From: Desulfuromonadaceae bacterium
GTDB lineage: Bacteria > Desulfobacterota > Desulfuromonadia > Geobacterales > Pseudopelobacteraceae
Direction: 5' to 3'
DNA length: 40,146 nucleotides
Assembly: GCA_028712075.1 (NCBI GenBank)
Contig: JAQTQX010000034.1
Coordinates: forward strand, 1 to 40,146
Within the stretch, counting starts at the first letter, position 1; each line of letters starts with the position of its first letter. A program made the position numbers and the translations under genes. The notes under the pieces are model-generated. The model was not told where the DNA came from. It worked only from the letters and a program-made list of their open reading frames with translations, and searched no databases. Below are positions 27,775 through 36,708 of the stretch, piece by piece.

Positions 27775-28584
27775 TCAGCTGACGCCGATAATGACGCTGG
27801 ATGCCTTGAACAGGGCGCAGGCGTGGCCGCCCACCTTAAGTTCAAGCCGGATTGCGCTGTCGTGGGTAATGACGGCGCTGACAGTATTGCCGCCCCCGAT
27901 TTCCACATCCACCTCAGTGTTAACCGGTCCTTCGATAATTTTTGAAATGCTGCCGCAGAAAATGTTACGAGCGCTCACCTTGGCGTCATGCAGGTCGGTG
28001 CCGATGATGACCGAACTGGCTTTGACAATGGCATACGCTTCAGTACCGGTCTTCAGCCCCAGATTGTCAATAGCGCCATTGGTGACAACCGCGGTCAGAG
28101 GAACGCCCCCTTTGAGAGAGAGAGTGACTTCAGCATTGACCGCCCCCTTGGTGATTTTGGATACGGTTCCTGAAAATGTGTTACGTGCGCTAACTTTCAT
28201 GGAAATCCTCCGTAAGAATTGGTACAGGCCTTCGGTATCTCCGAGCCTGTTTTCCAGGTTGTCCAGGAATTTGCGATGTTCTTCCTGGATGGTTTTGAAT
28301 TGCGTGATTACTTTCTTACCCTCAGCGGTGAGACTGGTGCCGCCGCCCCCTTTGCCACCGGTCAAGCGATCAACCAGCGGCTTTTCCGCCAGGTTATTGA
28401 TCAGGTTGACCGTATCCCAGGCGGTTTTGTAGCTGATGCCGACAGCTTTGGCGGCCTTGGTGATCGACCCCAGTTCGTCGATCATTTCCAGCAGATGAAT
28501 ACGGTCCCCCCCCAGAAACTTGTTCTCGGCCCGGTTGAGCCAGAGGTTGCCGGTGAGGCCGATCTTGTTTTTGCGGCATTTCAT
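27775..28584 (-). CDS. modE: Molybdate-responsive transcriptional regulator ModE
   Basis: This 269-residue protein has a LysR-like winged helix (about 20-110; LLEMIDELGSITKAAKAVGI, then SYKTAWDTVN) and two tandem Mop/TOBE domains (about 130-197 and 200-268), each starting SARNxFxGxxSKI and ending KASSVIIG. ModE dimers bind molybdate through the Mop pairs and then bind DNA, usually repressing modABC. It is full length for the family. ATG 28584 has CGGAG upstream. A 24-bp ModE-type site lies 33 bp before it, which suggests autoregulation, and it heads the mod genes. Confidence 0.96.
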   Translation of the reverse strand: MKCRKNKIGLTGNLWLNRAENKFLGGDRIHLLEMIDELGSITKAAKAVGISYKTAWDTVNLINNLAEKPLVDRLTGGKGGGGTSLTAEGKKVITQFKTIQEEHRKFLDNLENRLGDTEGLYQFLRRISMKVSARNTFSGTVSKITKGAVNAEVTLSLKGGVPLTAVVTNGAIDNLGLKTGTEAYAIVKASSVIIGTDLHDAKVSARNIFCGSISKIIEGPVNTEVDVEIGGGNTVSAVITHDSAIRLELKVGGHACALFKASSVIIGVS

Positions 28585-28616
28585 ATATGTGCTCCGTTAC
28601 ACAGATGTCCGTTAGT

Positions 28617-28640
28617 CGCTATGTGCAGTATTACATAACG
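28617..28640. promoter_or_regulatory. Candidate ModE operator before modE
   Basis: Half sites CGCTATGT and ACATAACG are separated by eight bases, giving 24 bp with only one mismatch in symmetry. This copies the layout of the Escherichia coli modA operator (CGTTATAT-N8-ACATAACG). It overlaps a possible -10 element, as expected for repression. Confidence 0.75.
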
Positions 28641-28783
28641 CATGCCAATGTCCAACATAAAAAAGTGGTGTAAAAACAAGGCACTACTATTTGGAAGTGA
28701 AGCGTAACAGTACGATCTGCTGCTAGTTTTGGCAGGAATATGCGTGATGCCCAGGGAATAGGCATATCGATTTGGTTAGAGCA

Positions 28784-29950
28784 TTACACCTTGTCCTGCC
28801 GGTGAATAACCCCCAACGTCCCCTGGTTGTAATGATTCCGCGCAAAACACTCTACACAGAGGTCGGCTCCACTAACCATATGCGTGGACATACTCTTGTT
28901 ACCCACGGCGATGCTTCTGCCGGAGAATTCGGCGCCGATGGTCCCGGCCGGTATCTCTTTGAAATACCCGGAAAGCGGATAGTCCCTCTTTTCGCTATCC
29001 CCGGCGTAAAAAAGGTGGCCCGGCGGATATTCGAATATCCGGTGTTGGCCAGTGGTTATGGCCAGAAGCTGGGCATCTCCCGGCTCGAAACAGAACCACT
29101 CCCTGCTGTTTCCGCATGGGGTACCGGGCCAATGAAAGTCGTCAGCGCCTACCCCTTCCAGCATGATGAGGGCGACTCTGCGGCCTAGCTGCAGTCCGCG
29201 GTCAACTACGCTCCGGATGGAAGTTATCTCGTCCGCACTCCCCAGCGAGCTGAAGAACGGGATGTGGGGCGTGGCGTCCGGGATCATGACCGGTTTTCGC
29301 GCGGTACAGCCGAGCGCCTTGAAAGCATAGCCCCGATTGGCCACCAGCAGATATTCCGGAAGCAGTAAACTATCCTGAGACGCGCCGACAAACAAGTCCA
29401 AAAATTCTTTTCTGGTCACGATCCGCTCAACATTCGGGTCTGCTTCCAGCCGCTTCAAATCAGCTTCACTTGGTTCATGCAAACCGGCATACCGGGCCGA
29501 CCAGTGTGTGGAAATGCCGATGCCATCCAGGTCGCTCAGATCGATGACCCCTTCAAGCGGCGTCACGCCGCCCCGACCGACAATCACCGGTGTAAAACCG
29601 GATTCTCCGATAAAACGCTCCACCTCCAAAAACAGTTCGGTCATCATCACCTGTCGCTCTGGCACATTCATCGGCCCCATGCGACTGGCAAAATACTGCC
29701 CGGCATAGGTCAGAAAAGCAAATTGCGGCTGGTATCCGGCTATCAAATCCAGTGCTGTATCGGTTACCCACCGGTTGCAGTCCGGACCTGAGTCACCCGG
29801 ATAGTGATGTTTGCCTAGAACCTCTTTCATCAACTCAACCAGTGGACTGCGTACTTCCGATTTATCGCCCGTACGCAGATCGAACTGATTCTGCCAATCA
29901 CGAGCATCAACAATCGCCAGGCTTGTCTGTTTATGTTCAGTCTGATTCAT
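28784..29950 (-). CDS. Unrecognised 388-aa protein of the TonB-radical SAM operon
   Basis: I do not recognise this family. The protein is soluble, with no signal peptide or membrane segment. Notable parts are FTPVIVGRGGVTPLEG followed by DLSDLDGIGIS, a histidine pair region in DATPHIPFFSSLGSADE, ALIMLEGVGADDFHWPG and a C-terminal CVECFARNHY. The mixture of aspartate and histidine near HIPFFSS and GVGADDFHW recalls metal-dependent phosphatase or phosphodiesterase superfamilies, but I cannot assign it. It starts in an ATGA overlap with the radical SAM gene, so the two are made together, and ends about 200 bp before modE on the same strand. Confidence 0.65.
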   Translation of the reverse strand: MNQTEHKQTSLAIVDARDWQNQFDLRTGDKSEVRSPLVELMKEVLGKHHYPGDSGPDCNRWVTDTALDLIAGYQPQFAFLTYAGQYFASRMGPMNVPERQVMMTELFLEVERFIGESGFTPVIVGRGGVTPLEGVIDLSDLDGIGISTHWSARYAGLHEPSEADLKRLEADPNVERIVTRKEFLDLFVGASQDSLLLPEYLLVANRGYAFKALGCTARKPVMIPDATPHIPFFSSLGSADEITSIRSVVDRGLQLGRRVALIMLEGVGADDFHWPGTPCGNSREWFCFEPGDAQLLAITTGQHRIFEYPPGHLFYAGDSEKRDYPLSGYFKEIPAGTIGAEFSGRSIAVGNKSMSTHMVSGADLCVECFARNHYNQGTLGVIHRQDKV

Positions 29951-30930
29951 ACCGTTCCTTCTCCCAGAATTCTGATGTTATGGCTACATACGGGGCATTT
30001 CCCATTGGCGCATAAAAACCGTTGCAGCCGGTCGCCGCCACATCCAAGACTGAATCGTTCGATAGCCGGCGCGCTACACTCGGGACAAAGCGTGTTCACC
30101 CATTCCGAGCCGACAAAGTTGTGAAAATAGATGTAGGGGAGGCGTGTTCTGGCGCCGATCAGTGCCGAATTGATCTGTTCGATGTTGGGATAGACGGCAT
30201 CTTTCATCTCGTCTTCAGGAAGCAGTCTGAGTACATGCCAGGGGATTTCAGGGTCAATGTCGGCAATAAACCGGGCAATCTCGTCCAGCTCGTTGTCGTT
30301 GGCGCCTTGTACAACCGGTGTTGTTACTTCAATGTGATGCCTTTCGGCCAATCGTCTGATGGTGCGGAGAATCGGCTCCACCGACGGGATGCCGATACAG
30401 GTGCGATTATATTCATTCGCCAATCCTTTCAGGCTGATATTGAAAAACGAAAAGATGGAGGCCAGCAGCTCGGTAGCATCCGGAGTGCTGTAGCCGTTGG
30501 TCAGACATCCCATCCTGATACCGGCAATAGCGGCTTCCCGTGCCAATTCCTGAAGGGAAGGAAGTGAGACAGTCGGCTCGTTCACGTTAAAAACGATGCT
30601 GGTACAGCCCAGCCTCACAGCCATGTCCACCAGTTTTTGCGCCGTAAAACGGTACATCTTATGCTGCATTTCCGCGGGATCCTGCTTGGCGATAAATGCG
30701 TTTGAGCAGTATTTGCAATCAAAGTTGCAACTGCTGGTGCCGGTAGTGAGACAACGGCTTCCCGGATACACATGATAGAATGGGATTGACTCGATTCTGG
30801 AGACCTCGTAGGTACTCCACATGTCGGGAAATCTCTCCTTGACCGTCGAACCATCCGCATAATACATCCGGCATTTGCCATACGTTTCAGCGCCCAACTC
30901 ACACCGCCATTCGCAGTAATTGCAGCGCAT
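29947..30930 (-). CDS. Radical SAM enzyme with Cys-rich ends
   Basis: This 327-residue protein has the radical SAM cluster motif C68-x3-C72-x2-C75 (SSCNFDCKYCS). Before it, C3, C6, C10 and C20 form a C-x2-C-x3-C-x9-C set like the N-terminal motif of AmmeMemoRadiSam/PflA-type activases. A C-terminal zinc-ribbon-like block carries six cysteines (282, 285, 297, 307, 312, 315). The enzyme should cleave S-adenosylmethionine to a radical in the cytoplasm; its substrate is unknown. ATG 30930 has AAGGAGG seven bases upstream and follows the methyltransferase stop by two bases; the longer frame from 30951 is less likely. Confidence 0.85.
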   Translation of the reverse strand: MRCNYCEWRCELGAETYGKCRMYYADGSTVKERFPDMWSTYEVSRIESIPFYHVYPGSRCLTTGTSSCNFDCKYCSNAFIAKQDPAEMQHKMYRFTAQKLVDMAVRLGCTSIVFNVNEPTVSLPSLQELAREAAIAGIRMGCLTNGYSTPDATELLASIFSFFNISLKGLANEYNRTCIGIPSVEPILRTIRRLAERHHIEVTTPVVQGANDNELDEIARFIADIDPEIPWHVLRLLPEDEMKDAVYPNIEQINSALIGARTRLPYIYFHNFVGSEWVNTLCPECSAPAIERFSLGCGGDRLQRFLCANGKCPVCSHNIRILGEGTV

Positions 30931-30932
30931 GG

Positions 30933-31742
30933 TCACACCTCCTTGTGCCAATTGATTACTGCCCAGCGTACCACTTTGGGAGCGGGGAGACGGAGCCCCT
31001 CGCCGTGAGGGACAAGCTCGGCGGCAAGGTAGTTTTTCAAGCGGGTCTCCTCTTCCGCTGTCAGTTCATCAAGCATCCAGCGCATCCCTTCGATCGCTTC
31101 GTCTATGGTTTTATAGCTCAGCCATTCCGTGGTGATTATGAAGGAGACATTAGCATAAATACCCATCTGATGGAGAAAGTTGTAGACGTAGATGTAGTCC
31201 GGCCCCCGCCTGAGCGGCCTCCCCACGGCATTGAAGATGCGCCGGTCGTTGGGGCCGTCACCGACCATTGCGGAGATGTAAACCTGCTGACATGCGGCCC
31301 GATCCAGCTTGATCAAAGCTTCTTGAAGATCATCGACCACTATTGAGCGAGAAGAAATGGCCACGTCGTAGCTGCTGATACCGAGTTGCTGCCAATCATC
31401 CTCCCATCTGCCAAGAATGGGGGTGATATTGGTGATGCCGCCATCCTGGCAGCGCTGCTGGAGCAGTGACAGCATTCCGGGCGAGAAATCCAGAGCCGTT
31501 ACCGAAGAGATACGCCCGGCAAGCGGCACCGCCAGAGTGCCGGAACCGCAGCCGACATCCAGCACACTCCACGATGGCTGCGGCTGCATCAGGTTCAGAA
31601 ACTGCTTCTCGTAATCCGATTCCGCGACATGTTTGCTGAAAGCAGGCGCCCGGCTGTTCCAGAAGGAGGGATCCCTTCTTCGCGGGCGTTCAGCACGGGC
31701 GCTTTTCCACGCGGCGTTCCAGTCAATTTCATAACTGCTCAT
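30933..31742 (-). CDS. Class I SAM-dependent methyltransferase
   Basis: This 269-residue protein has the Rossmann SAM-binding motif VLDVGCGSGTLAVPLAG (60-76), then the acidic strand end TALDFSPGML and the later YDVAISSRSIVVDDL, which fit UbiE/Methyltransf_11-type enzymes. The acceptor cannot be read from sequence. It is the second gene after the TonB receptor (39-bp gap) and is directly followed by the radical SAM gene, so the three probably act on one imported or exported compound. Confidence 0.85.
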   Translation of the reverse strand: MSSYEIDWNAAWKSARAERPRRRDPSFWNSRAPAFSKHVAESDYEKQFLNLMQPQPSWSVLDVGCGSGTLAVPLAGRISSVTALDFSPGMLSLLQQRCQDGGITNITPILGRWEDDWQQLGISSYDVAISSRSIVVDDLQEALIKLDRAACQQVYISAMVGDGPNDRRIFNAVGRPLRRGPDYIYVYNFLHQMGIYANVSFIITTEWLSYKTIDEAIEGMRWMLDELTAEEETRLKNYLAAELVPHGEGLRLPAPKVVRWAVINWHKEV

Positions 31743-31781
31743 TCAATACCTCTCCATGATCATCATGATGTTGTCATGCCG

Positions 31782-33818
31782 TTAAAAACGGTACCTTCCC
31801 TGGAAGAAATAGGTTCTGCCCGGCTCCGGATATCCTTCGGTAAGCGCGTAGTTGTTGTCGAGCAGATTATTGATTCCCGCCTCCAGGGTAAGATCTTTAA
31901 TAGCTTCGTAGCTTACCTTGGTATTCACGACAACATACTCCCCCGCAACATATTTACCATCTGTCGTACTATATCTTTTAGAGTCATATTCCGCTGAAGC
32001 GAGGATGATTATCGACTCGACGGGGCTAACCTTGCCATAGACGTACAACTTGTGCTCGGGAATATCGGTGATCTTCAGCGAATTGCTCCGGTTGTCGTTA
32101 TAAATATAGGTGTAGTTGCACCCGGTTTCAACTTTGTCTCCAATAGGCGCCAAAGCTTCCAGTTCGTAGCCGTAGCGGTCTACTTTCCCGAAATTCCGAT
32201 TCTGTGAGGTGCTGCCGGTAAGGGTAACCGCCTGGATGTAGTCGGTGACGGCAATAAAGAAAGCGCTTCCTTTGACCTTGACGAGCCCCGCAATAACCTC
32301 CTCGGCCCCGATTTCATAGTTGACCGATTTTTCCGGCTTCAAGTCCGGATTGGGAATAAATGTCCCGAATTTGTAGGAGTATTTATCTTTGATTGATGGA
32401 AAGCGGCTCTTCATGGCAATCGACGCATGCGCCTTGCCGGTGTCGGAAAATGCATAAAAGAGGGAGCCTTGGGGGTTCACTGCCGAGGTCTCGCCAGTCG
32501 GCAGGTCATGGAGCACCTTGGGGCCACCGGCTGTCACGGCGTTGTAATCCTGCGCTTCTTCGCTGGACTGGCTGTCGTAGCTGATGCCGATAACCGAGGA
32601 GAGTTTATTGGTGAATGTTATCGTATCCTCTGCGGCTATGGAATAGATACGGTCTTCGTAGCGCTGCTTTGGGCTCGCGGTGGTCTGCTCACGATGTACG
32701 TCATCCTTGAAATGGAGGGCTAATTTAATGTTGTTGTATGGAATCAGGGTCGTACCTGCCTCGATAGAGCCTCCCAAGGTATAATCGTCGTACCAGCTCT
32801 TGTTGCCGCTGGTTATGATGCGGTAGGAAGAATCGGTGTAGATATCCAATCCATTTTTAAACGTGTCATAAAACAGGCGTGATTTGACATAGCTTTTATC
32901 ACCGATGGCGGTGTTGGTGTTCAGATAGAGGCTCTGTTTATCCCAATACGGCCATTGCCAATATCGCAGAGCTCCGTTTGCGTTGCTGCCGGCATAGGGA
33001 GGTACACCTTTTGCGCCATGCTGATACAGGTAACTCAGCGCATATTCGTCGCTGCTGTTGGGAGTAAGACCCACCTTGATGGTACCCTTGGTATCGCGCT
33101 GATAGGCATTGTTACGACTGCCGCCATCCTCCGGTATGACACCCTTGACCTTGCGAGGAACGTAATCATCGGAGAGTTCATAGGTGCGGCTGTCCGACCA
33201 TGAACCGCTCCCTTGCAGATACCATCTCTTCTGATTTGTGCCCAGATTGGCAAAAGCATGATAGGTATCGCCAGAGGTATACCCTGCTCCGGCATTTCCT
33301 TCAAAGGCCTTGGCAGGACGTTTTGAAATCATGTTGATAGAGCCGCCCATGGTGTTCGGGCCGTAGAGCACCGAGGCAAACCCTTTGGAGATATCCAGTT
33401 CTGAAAGGTCATAGGTAAAAAACCGTCCGAGATCGGGATAGCCGTCGTATGGCACGTAGATTGGAATGCCATCAAGAAAAATCGGCGCATGTTTGACGTC
33501 GAAACCGCGCACGTAAACCATTGATTCGTTGCGTCCGCCAACTTTTGAAAGAGTGACACCGGGTATCAGATTGGCCGCTTCGGCGACGGTCTTCCGATCG
33601 AACTCCAGCATCTCCTCTGCGCTGACTGTTGTTATTGCCGGACTCTGCTGCTTTTCAGACTTTCCGGTTACCTCAATCTTTCCCAGGCTGAAAACGCCGC
33701 CATCTTCTTTCTTCTCTTCCGCCACTGATGTGGAGGCAAAAAGTGATACGGCAAGCATTGCCGTTACCGCACTACGCTCGATTCGATATTTTTTGAAACT
33801 GTGGTGCAGCAAGCTCAT
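31782..33818 (-). CDS. TonB-dependent outer-membrane receptor (operon beside modE)
   Basis: This 678-residue protein has a signal peptide (cleavage near STSVA), a plug domain from about residue 45 (SAEEMLEFDRKTVAEAANLI, VYVRGFDVKHAPIFLDGIPI, YGPNTMGGSINM) and a beta-barrel ending in the terminal phenylalanine of FFQGRYRF. I see no clear TonB box, although the segment GKIEVTGK is near where one would be. ATG 33818 has AAAGGAG upstream; the longer frame from 33863 has none. It heads the operon with the methyltransferase and radical SAM genes, and a ModE-like site lies 54 bp upstream. The ligand is unknown; a molybdate or other metal chelate is plausible. Confidence 0.92.
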   Translation of the reverse strand: MSLLHHSFKKYRIERSAVTAMLAVSLFASTSVAEEKKEDGGVFSLGKIEVTGKSEKQQSPAITTVSAEEMLEFDRKTVAEAANLIPGVTLSKVGGRNESMVYVRGFDVKHAPIFLDGIPIYVPYDGYPDLGRFFTYDLSELDISKGFASVLYGPNTMGGSINMISKRPAKAFEGNAGAGYTSGDTYHAFANLGTNQKRWYLQGSGSWSDSRTYELSDDYVPRKVKGVIPEDGGSRNNAYQRDTKGTIKVGLTPNSSDEYALSYLYQHGAKGVPPYAGSNANGALRYWQWPYWDKQSLYLNTNTAIGDKSYVKSRLFYDTFKNGLDIYTDSSYRIITSGNKSWYDDYTLGGSIEAGTTLIPYNNIKLALHFKDDVHREQTTASPKQRYEDRIYSIAAEDTITFTNKLSSVIGISYDSQSSEEAQDYNAVTAGGPKVLHDLPTGETSAVNPQGSLFYAFSDTGKAHASIAMKSRFPSIKDKYSYKFGTFIPNPDLKPEKSVNYEIGAEEVIAGLVKVKGSAFFIAVTDYIQAVTLTGSTSQNRNFGKVDRYGYELEALAPIGDKVETGCNYTYIYNDNRSNSLKITDIPEHKLYVYGKVSPVESIIILASAEYDSKRYSTTDGKYVAGEYVVVNTKVSYEAIKDLTLEAGINNLLDNNYALTEGYPEPGRTYFFQGRYRF

Positions 33819-33871
33819 GGTAATCTCCTTTGGTATGGTGAGAACTCCAGCGGGGTTGGGCATCCACCGGG

Positions 33872-33894
33872 CGATATATAGAAATATAATAACG
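33872..33894. promoter_or_regulatory. ModE-like site before the TonB-methyltransferase-radical SAM operon
   Basis: Half sites CGATATAT and TAATAACG are separated by seven bases. Compared with the ModE consensus, the spacing is one base short and the right half is imperfect, so this is a weaker match than the site before modE. If real, molybdate would control the operon. Confidence 0.4.
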
Positions 33895-33977
33895 GGTCAT
33901 GCGTCAAGACAACGAATCGGGTCGCTTGTGTCGTCCTGCATCTGCTCAAGCGAACTGCGGGAACAGAGACATGCACA

Positions 33978-35000
33978 CTATAAAGTCGAGTTAAAATATT
34001 CCTTCATATCAAAATCGATCCTTCTGCCTGAACGTATCCTGTTCCTCAGATCAGACATATGCATGTCGATCAACTGGAGTTCCTTCAGATTTTCCCGTTC
34101 CTGATGATCTGTTTCAACAATGGCATCAATTCCCCCATTCTTGATGACGATTCTCCTGTCACCCATGAGCGCCAGAATCGGGTCATGCGTTGACATGAGG
34201 ACGATCTTGTCCTCCTTCACCAGGAGATCAAGCGCCCGCTTCCGGTCAATGCCGGCGTTTTCAATTTCATCGATAACCACGATCGGCAATGGGCTCAAAA
34301 GCGCCGTATCGGCAATCATCAAGGCCCGTGACTGCCCTCCGGAAAGTTGCGTCACCGGGGTACTCCTGTCAAAAGACTCTCCTGACAGGTCATTGGCACA
34401 TGCAATAATTCTTTGCACAGTTTCTTCCACGTCGCTTATCATTCTGCTTTCCGCGTGCATGGCGATAAACTCCGCGACGGTGAGATCCATAACGAAGTTC
34501 ATGTTCTGCGAAAGCTGCGCAACGAGCTTATGTTCTATCGAAAAGCGCTTCTCGTTATCGGGGATACTGTGGTTAACAAGAATCTGTCTGCCGGTGGGTG
34601 TATCCTTCTGGGCCAGGCATTCGATATCGGCCAGGAGTCTGCTTTTTCCGGAACCGGTAGGCCCGACAACACAGACGATATCACCTGGCCTGAGCGTGAG
34701 GATTATGTCCTCTTTCTCGCCATTCTTATTGCGCCCTCCGATAATGGAGAGGGAATCGATCTGCTTTTGCGGAGCGTTCCTGAGATCATTCATTTTTTGG
34801 ATGAACACGGTAAAATGTTGCAGCATCTGCGTCCGGTCAAGGCCGCAATCCTCAACAAAGTCGTCGGTCAATCCGGATACAAGCTGCTTCGCCGTTAGAT
34901 GGCCAGCCACGTCCTTCAGCCCTATCGCGAGAAAGAACTCCTTCGCGTAGGGGTGCGTCTGCGACAAAGTATCCAACGGAATGGATGCTGTTTCGTTCAT
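33978..35000 (-). CDS. ABC-type ATPase with N-terminal helical domain
   Basis: This 340-residue soluble ATPase has an N-terminal helical region (about 12-70, HPYAKEFFLAIGLKD) that loosely resembles ScdA_N/DUF1858-type domains, then an ABC ATPase domain: Walker A GPTGSGKS (113-120), signature LSGGQSRAL (219-227), Walker B IVVIDE (240-245) and the H-loop in MSTHDP. The region between Walker A and signature is unlike typical transporter ATPases, and no permease gene is nearby, so it may work on a cytoplasmic protein. ATG 35000 has AAGGAG upstream. It is the last gene of the second TonB cluster. Confidence 0.75.
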   Translation of the reverse strand: MNETASIPLDTLSQTHPYAKEFFLAIGLKDVAGHLTAKQLVSGLTDDFVEDCGLDRTQMLQHFTVFIQKMNDLRNAPQKQIDSLSIIGGRNKNGEKEDIILTLRPGDIVCVVGPTGSGKSRLLADIECLAQKDTPTGRQILVNHSIPDNEKRFSIEHKLVAQLSQNMNFVMDLTVAEFIAMHAESRMISDVEETVQRIIACANDLSGESFDRSTPVTQLSGGQSRALMIADTALLSPLPIVVIDEIENAGIDRKRALDLLVKEDKIVLMSTHDPILALMGDRRIVIKNGGIDAIVETDHQERENLKELQLIDMHMSDLRNRIRSGRRIDFDMKEYFNSTL

Positions 35001-35023
35001 TTTGTCACTCCTTGATAGATCAG

Positions 35024-35710
35024 TTACCATTTCATTTTTTTCACATATCCCCGTTGGTATTCCTTGCCGATCTTTGTCTGCCCGAGGCAGTAAGCGCACG
35101 TAGCCGCAGGCATGGAAAACCGGAGGCGCTGCCCCGTGAGGCTGTCTAAACTGGATGCCGTTTCGAGCAGAACGCCGAGATCGTGAGCCCCCTGGCCGGT
35201 AACTCCGTTGATGCTCACTATGGCGGCACGGGGATTGACCTGCTTGACCCTGAAGGTAAATATCTCCCGTTCAGCCTGGGAGACGATGTCACCCTTCGTG
35301 ATGACAACAATGTCCGCCAGCTTCAGCATTGGCCCGATCTTCTTCGGCGTATTCACACCGGAGAGATTATCGATAACGCATATCGCCAGGGCATCTTTGA
35401 TGTGCGGGGCGCAACGGTTGCACAAACCGGCGCTCTCGATTATCAGGATATCCACGCCTCTTTCTTCACCCCACTCCAGACACTCTTCCACGTTGCTGAT
35501 AAAGAAATGATCCGGACAGAGAGCGCCCGACAGTCCGATCTTGACGGGGATGCCGTTCTTTTCGTAGGCCAGATCGTCATAGGTCACCGTACAGTCGAAC
35601 TTTATGACTCCTGCCTTCAGCCCCCTGGTTTTCAGGTGGTCTATTGCCTTCAGAAGCACCGATGTCTTGCCGGAAGAGGGGGGGCCGGCAATCGTAACCA
35701 ACCTTGTCAT
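35024..35710 (-). CDS. HypB/UreG-like GTPase, probable metallochaperone
   Basis: This 228-residue protein is a P-loop GTPase of the SIMIBI class: P-loop AGPPSSGKT (8-16), the HypB-like IIESAGLCNRCAP (C97, C100), the base-specificity motif TKGD (138-141) and NPRAAIVSINGVTGQG as in HypB and UreG. Those relatives insert nickel into hydrogenase and urease. A second pair, C205 and C208 (CAYC), lies near the C-terminus. The two CxxC pairs could hold a metal or iron-sulfur cluster. It overlaps the preceding gene by four bases. No hydrogenase or urease gene is in the window, so the client is unknown. Confidence 0.8.
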   Translation of the reverse strand: MTRLVTIAGPPSSGKTSVLLKAIDHLKTRGLKAGVIKFDCTVTYDDLAYEKNGIPVKIGLSGALCPDHFFISNVEECLEWGEERGVDILIIESAGLCNRCAPHIKDALAICVIDNLSGVNTPKKIGPMLKLADIVVITKGDIVSQAEREIFTFRVKQVNPRAAIVSINGVTGQGAHDLGVLLETASSLDSLTGQRLRFSMPAATCAYCLGQTKIGKEYQRGYVKKMKW

Positions 35711-36708
35711 TGTCCGCCCCCTTTCCCGGTTTTCTCATATTCCGAGACGAAGATACTCTTCACAAGCTTCCTCATCTCCGTGATGTCATGGGATTTGATA
35801 AAATCCCACCCCAGCCATTTGAAGGAGGCGTTTTCGGGCAACTTGTTGTCAACATGGGGATTGAGAGAGAGAAAACAGGACTGGGCGCACTTTTGGCCAA
35901 GTTCAGAGCCGGTGATATAGTTCGTGATGGCTGTCATTTCATTCATTTTTGATTCCTTCATAAGGAGATAGAGCGGGCTCGTACACGCGCCGTCTTCGGG
36001 CCAGACTATCGACGTGGCATCTGTTCTGGGACAGCATTCCGCAAAGAACAATGATTGAATATAGACCGCCACGCCTGATGGATCTGATGTTCCCGCTGTT
36101 CTTGCTATCCGCGCTGCGTGCCAGATTGCTTTCGTATTGGCGGCAAGCTGCCTGAGACCTTTTTCACCATGCTCCTTGTAAAAATAGAGGAGCGGCACAT
36201 CAATCGGATTTCCCTCCGAACCGGAGACAATGATCTTGTTGCGGAACTGCGGCTCCAGAAGATCGCTCCATCGCCTGGGCGCCGGGAGGCCATCGAGTTT
36301 GTTCTTATCGATGAACAGAATAAAGGGTATGACCGCGTATACCGTGTAATCCGGATCTTCAAATCCGCTCTTTTCAAATTGTTTGTTCACGGCGGTATTC
36401 CACGCACTCTTGAAATATCCTTTGCCGATAAGCTGTTCGATGAACTCCTTTCTGAAAAGATCATCAAAACCATCTGAGACAACAGCATCGGGGAAATCTT
36501 CAATAGTGGACGTATTCCAGATGTCACTGTATATGTTTTCGGGGTCATTGCTGCAATATGGCGGGACGCAGCTTTTGAGACCGGTTCCGGTCTCTTCCCG
36601 ATATATGTCCCGCACCCCATCCAGCCCCTCTCTGAAGATATCTTTAAGAAAACAGGGTGGATAAGCCAAAAAATCGAGATGGCTTTTTTTGTCCGGTTCT
36701 TCTGTCAT
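35707..36708 (-). CDS. Solute-binding-like protein without signal peptide
   Basis: This 333-residue protein resembles the type 2 periplasmic binding fold of ferric or polyamine binding proteins (IWNTSTIEDFPDAVVSDGFDD, YTVYAVIPFILFIDKNKLDG, APRRWSDLLEPQFRNKIIV). The N-terminus (MTEEPDKKSHLDFLAYPPCF) is hydrophilic, with no signal sequence, so it should stay in the cytoplasm. Cysteines are frequent (CVPPYC, AECCPR, GACTSP, KCAQSC). It overlaps genes on both sides by four bases and therefore must be produced with the binding protein before it and the GTPase after it. A role in holding an imported metal complex in the cytoplasm is inference. Confidence 0.7.
   Translation of the reverse strand: MTEEPDKKSHLDFLAYPPCFLKDIFREGLDGVRDIYREETGTGLKSCVPPYCSNDPENIYSDIWNTSTIEDFPDAVVSDGFDDLFRKEFIEQLIGKGYFKSAWNTAVNKQFEKSGFEDPDYTVYAVIPFILFIDKNKLDGLPAPRRWSDLLEPQFRNKIIVSGSEGNPIDVPLLYFYKEHGEKGLRQLAANTKAIWHAARIARTAGTSDPSGVAVYIQSLFFAECCPRTDATSIVWPEDGACTSPLYLLMKESKMNEMTAITNYITGSELGQKCAQSCFLSLNPHVDNKLPENASFKWLGWDFIKSHDITEMRKLVKSIFVSEYEKTGKGGGQ

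Noticed and set aside
33840..33977. Terminator after the ABC ATPase gene at 33978
   Set aside because: I found no convincing stem followed by a U-run in this gap.
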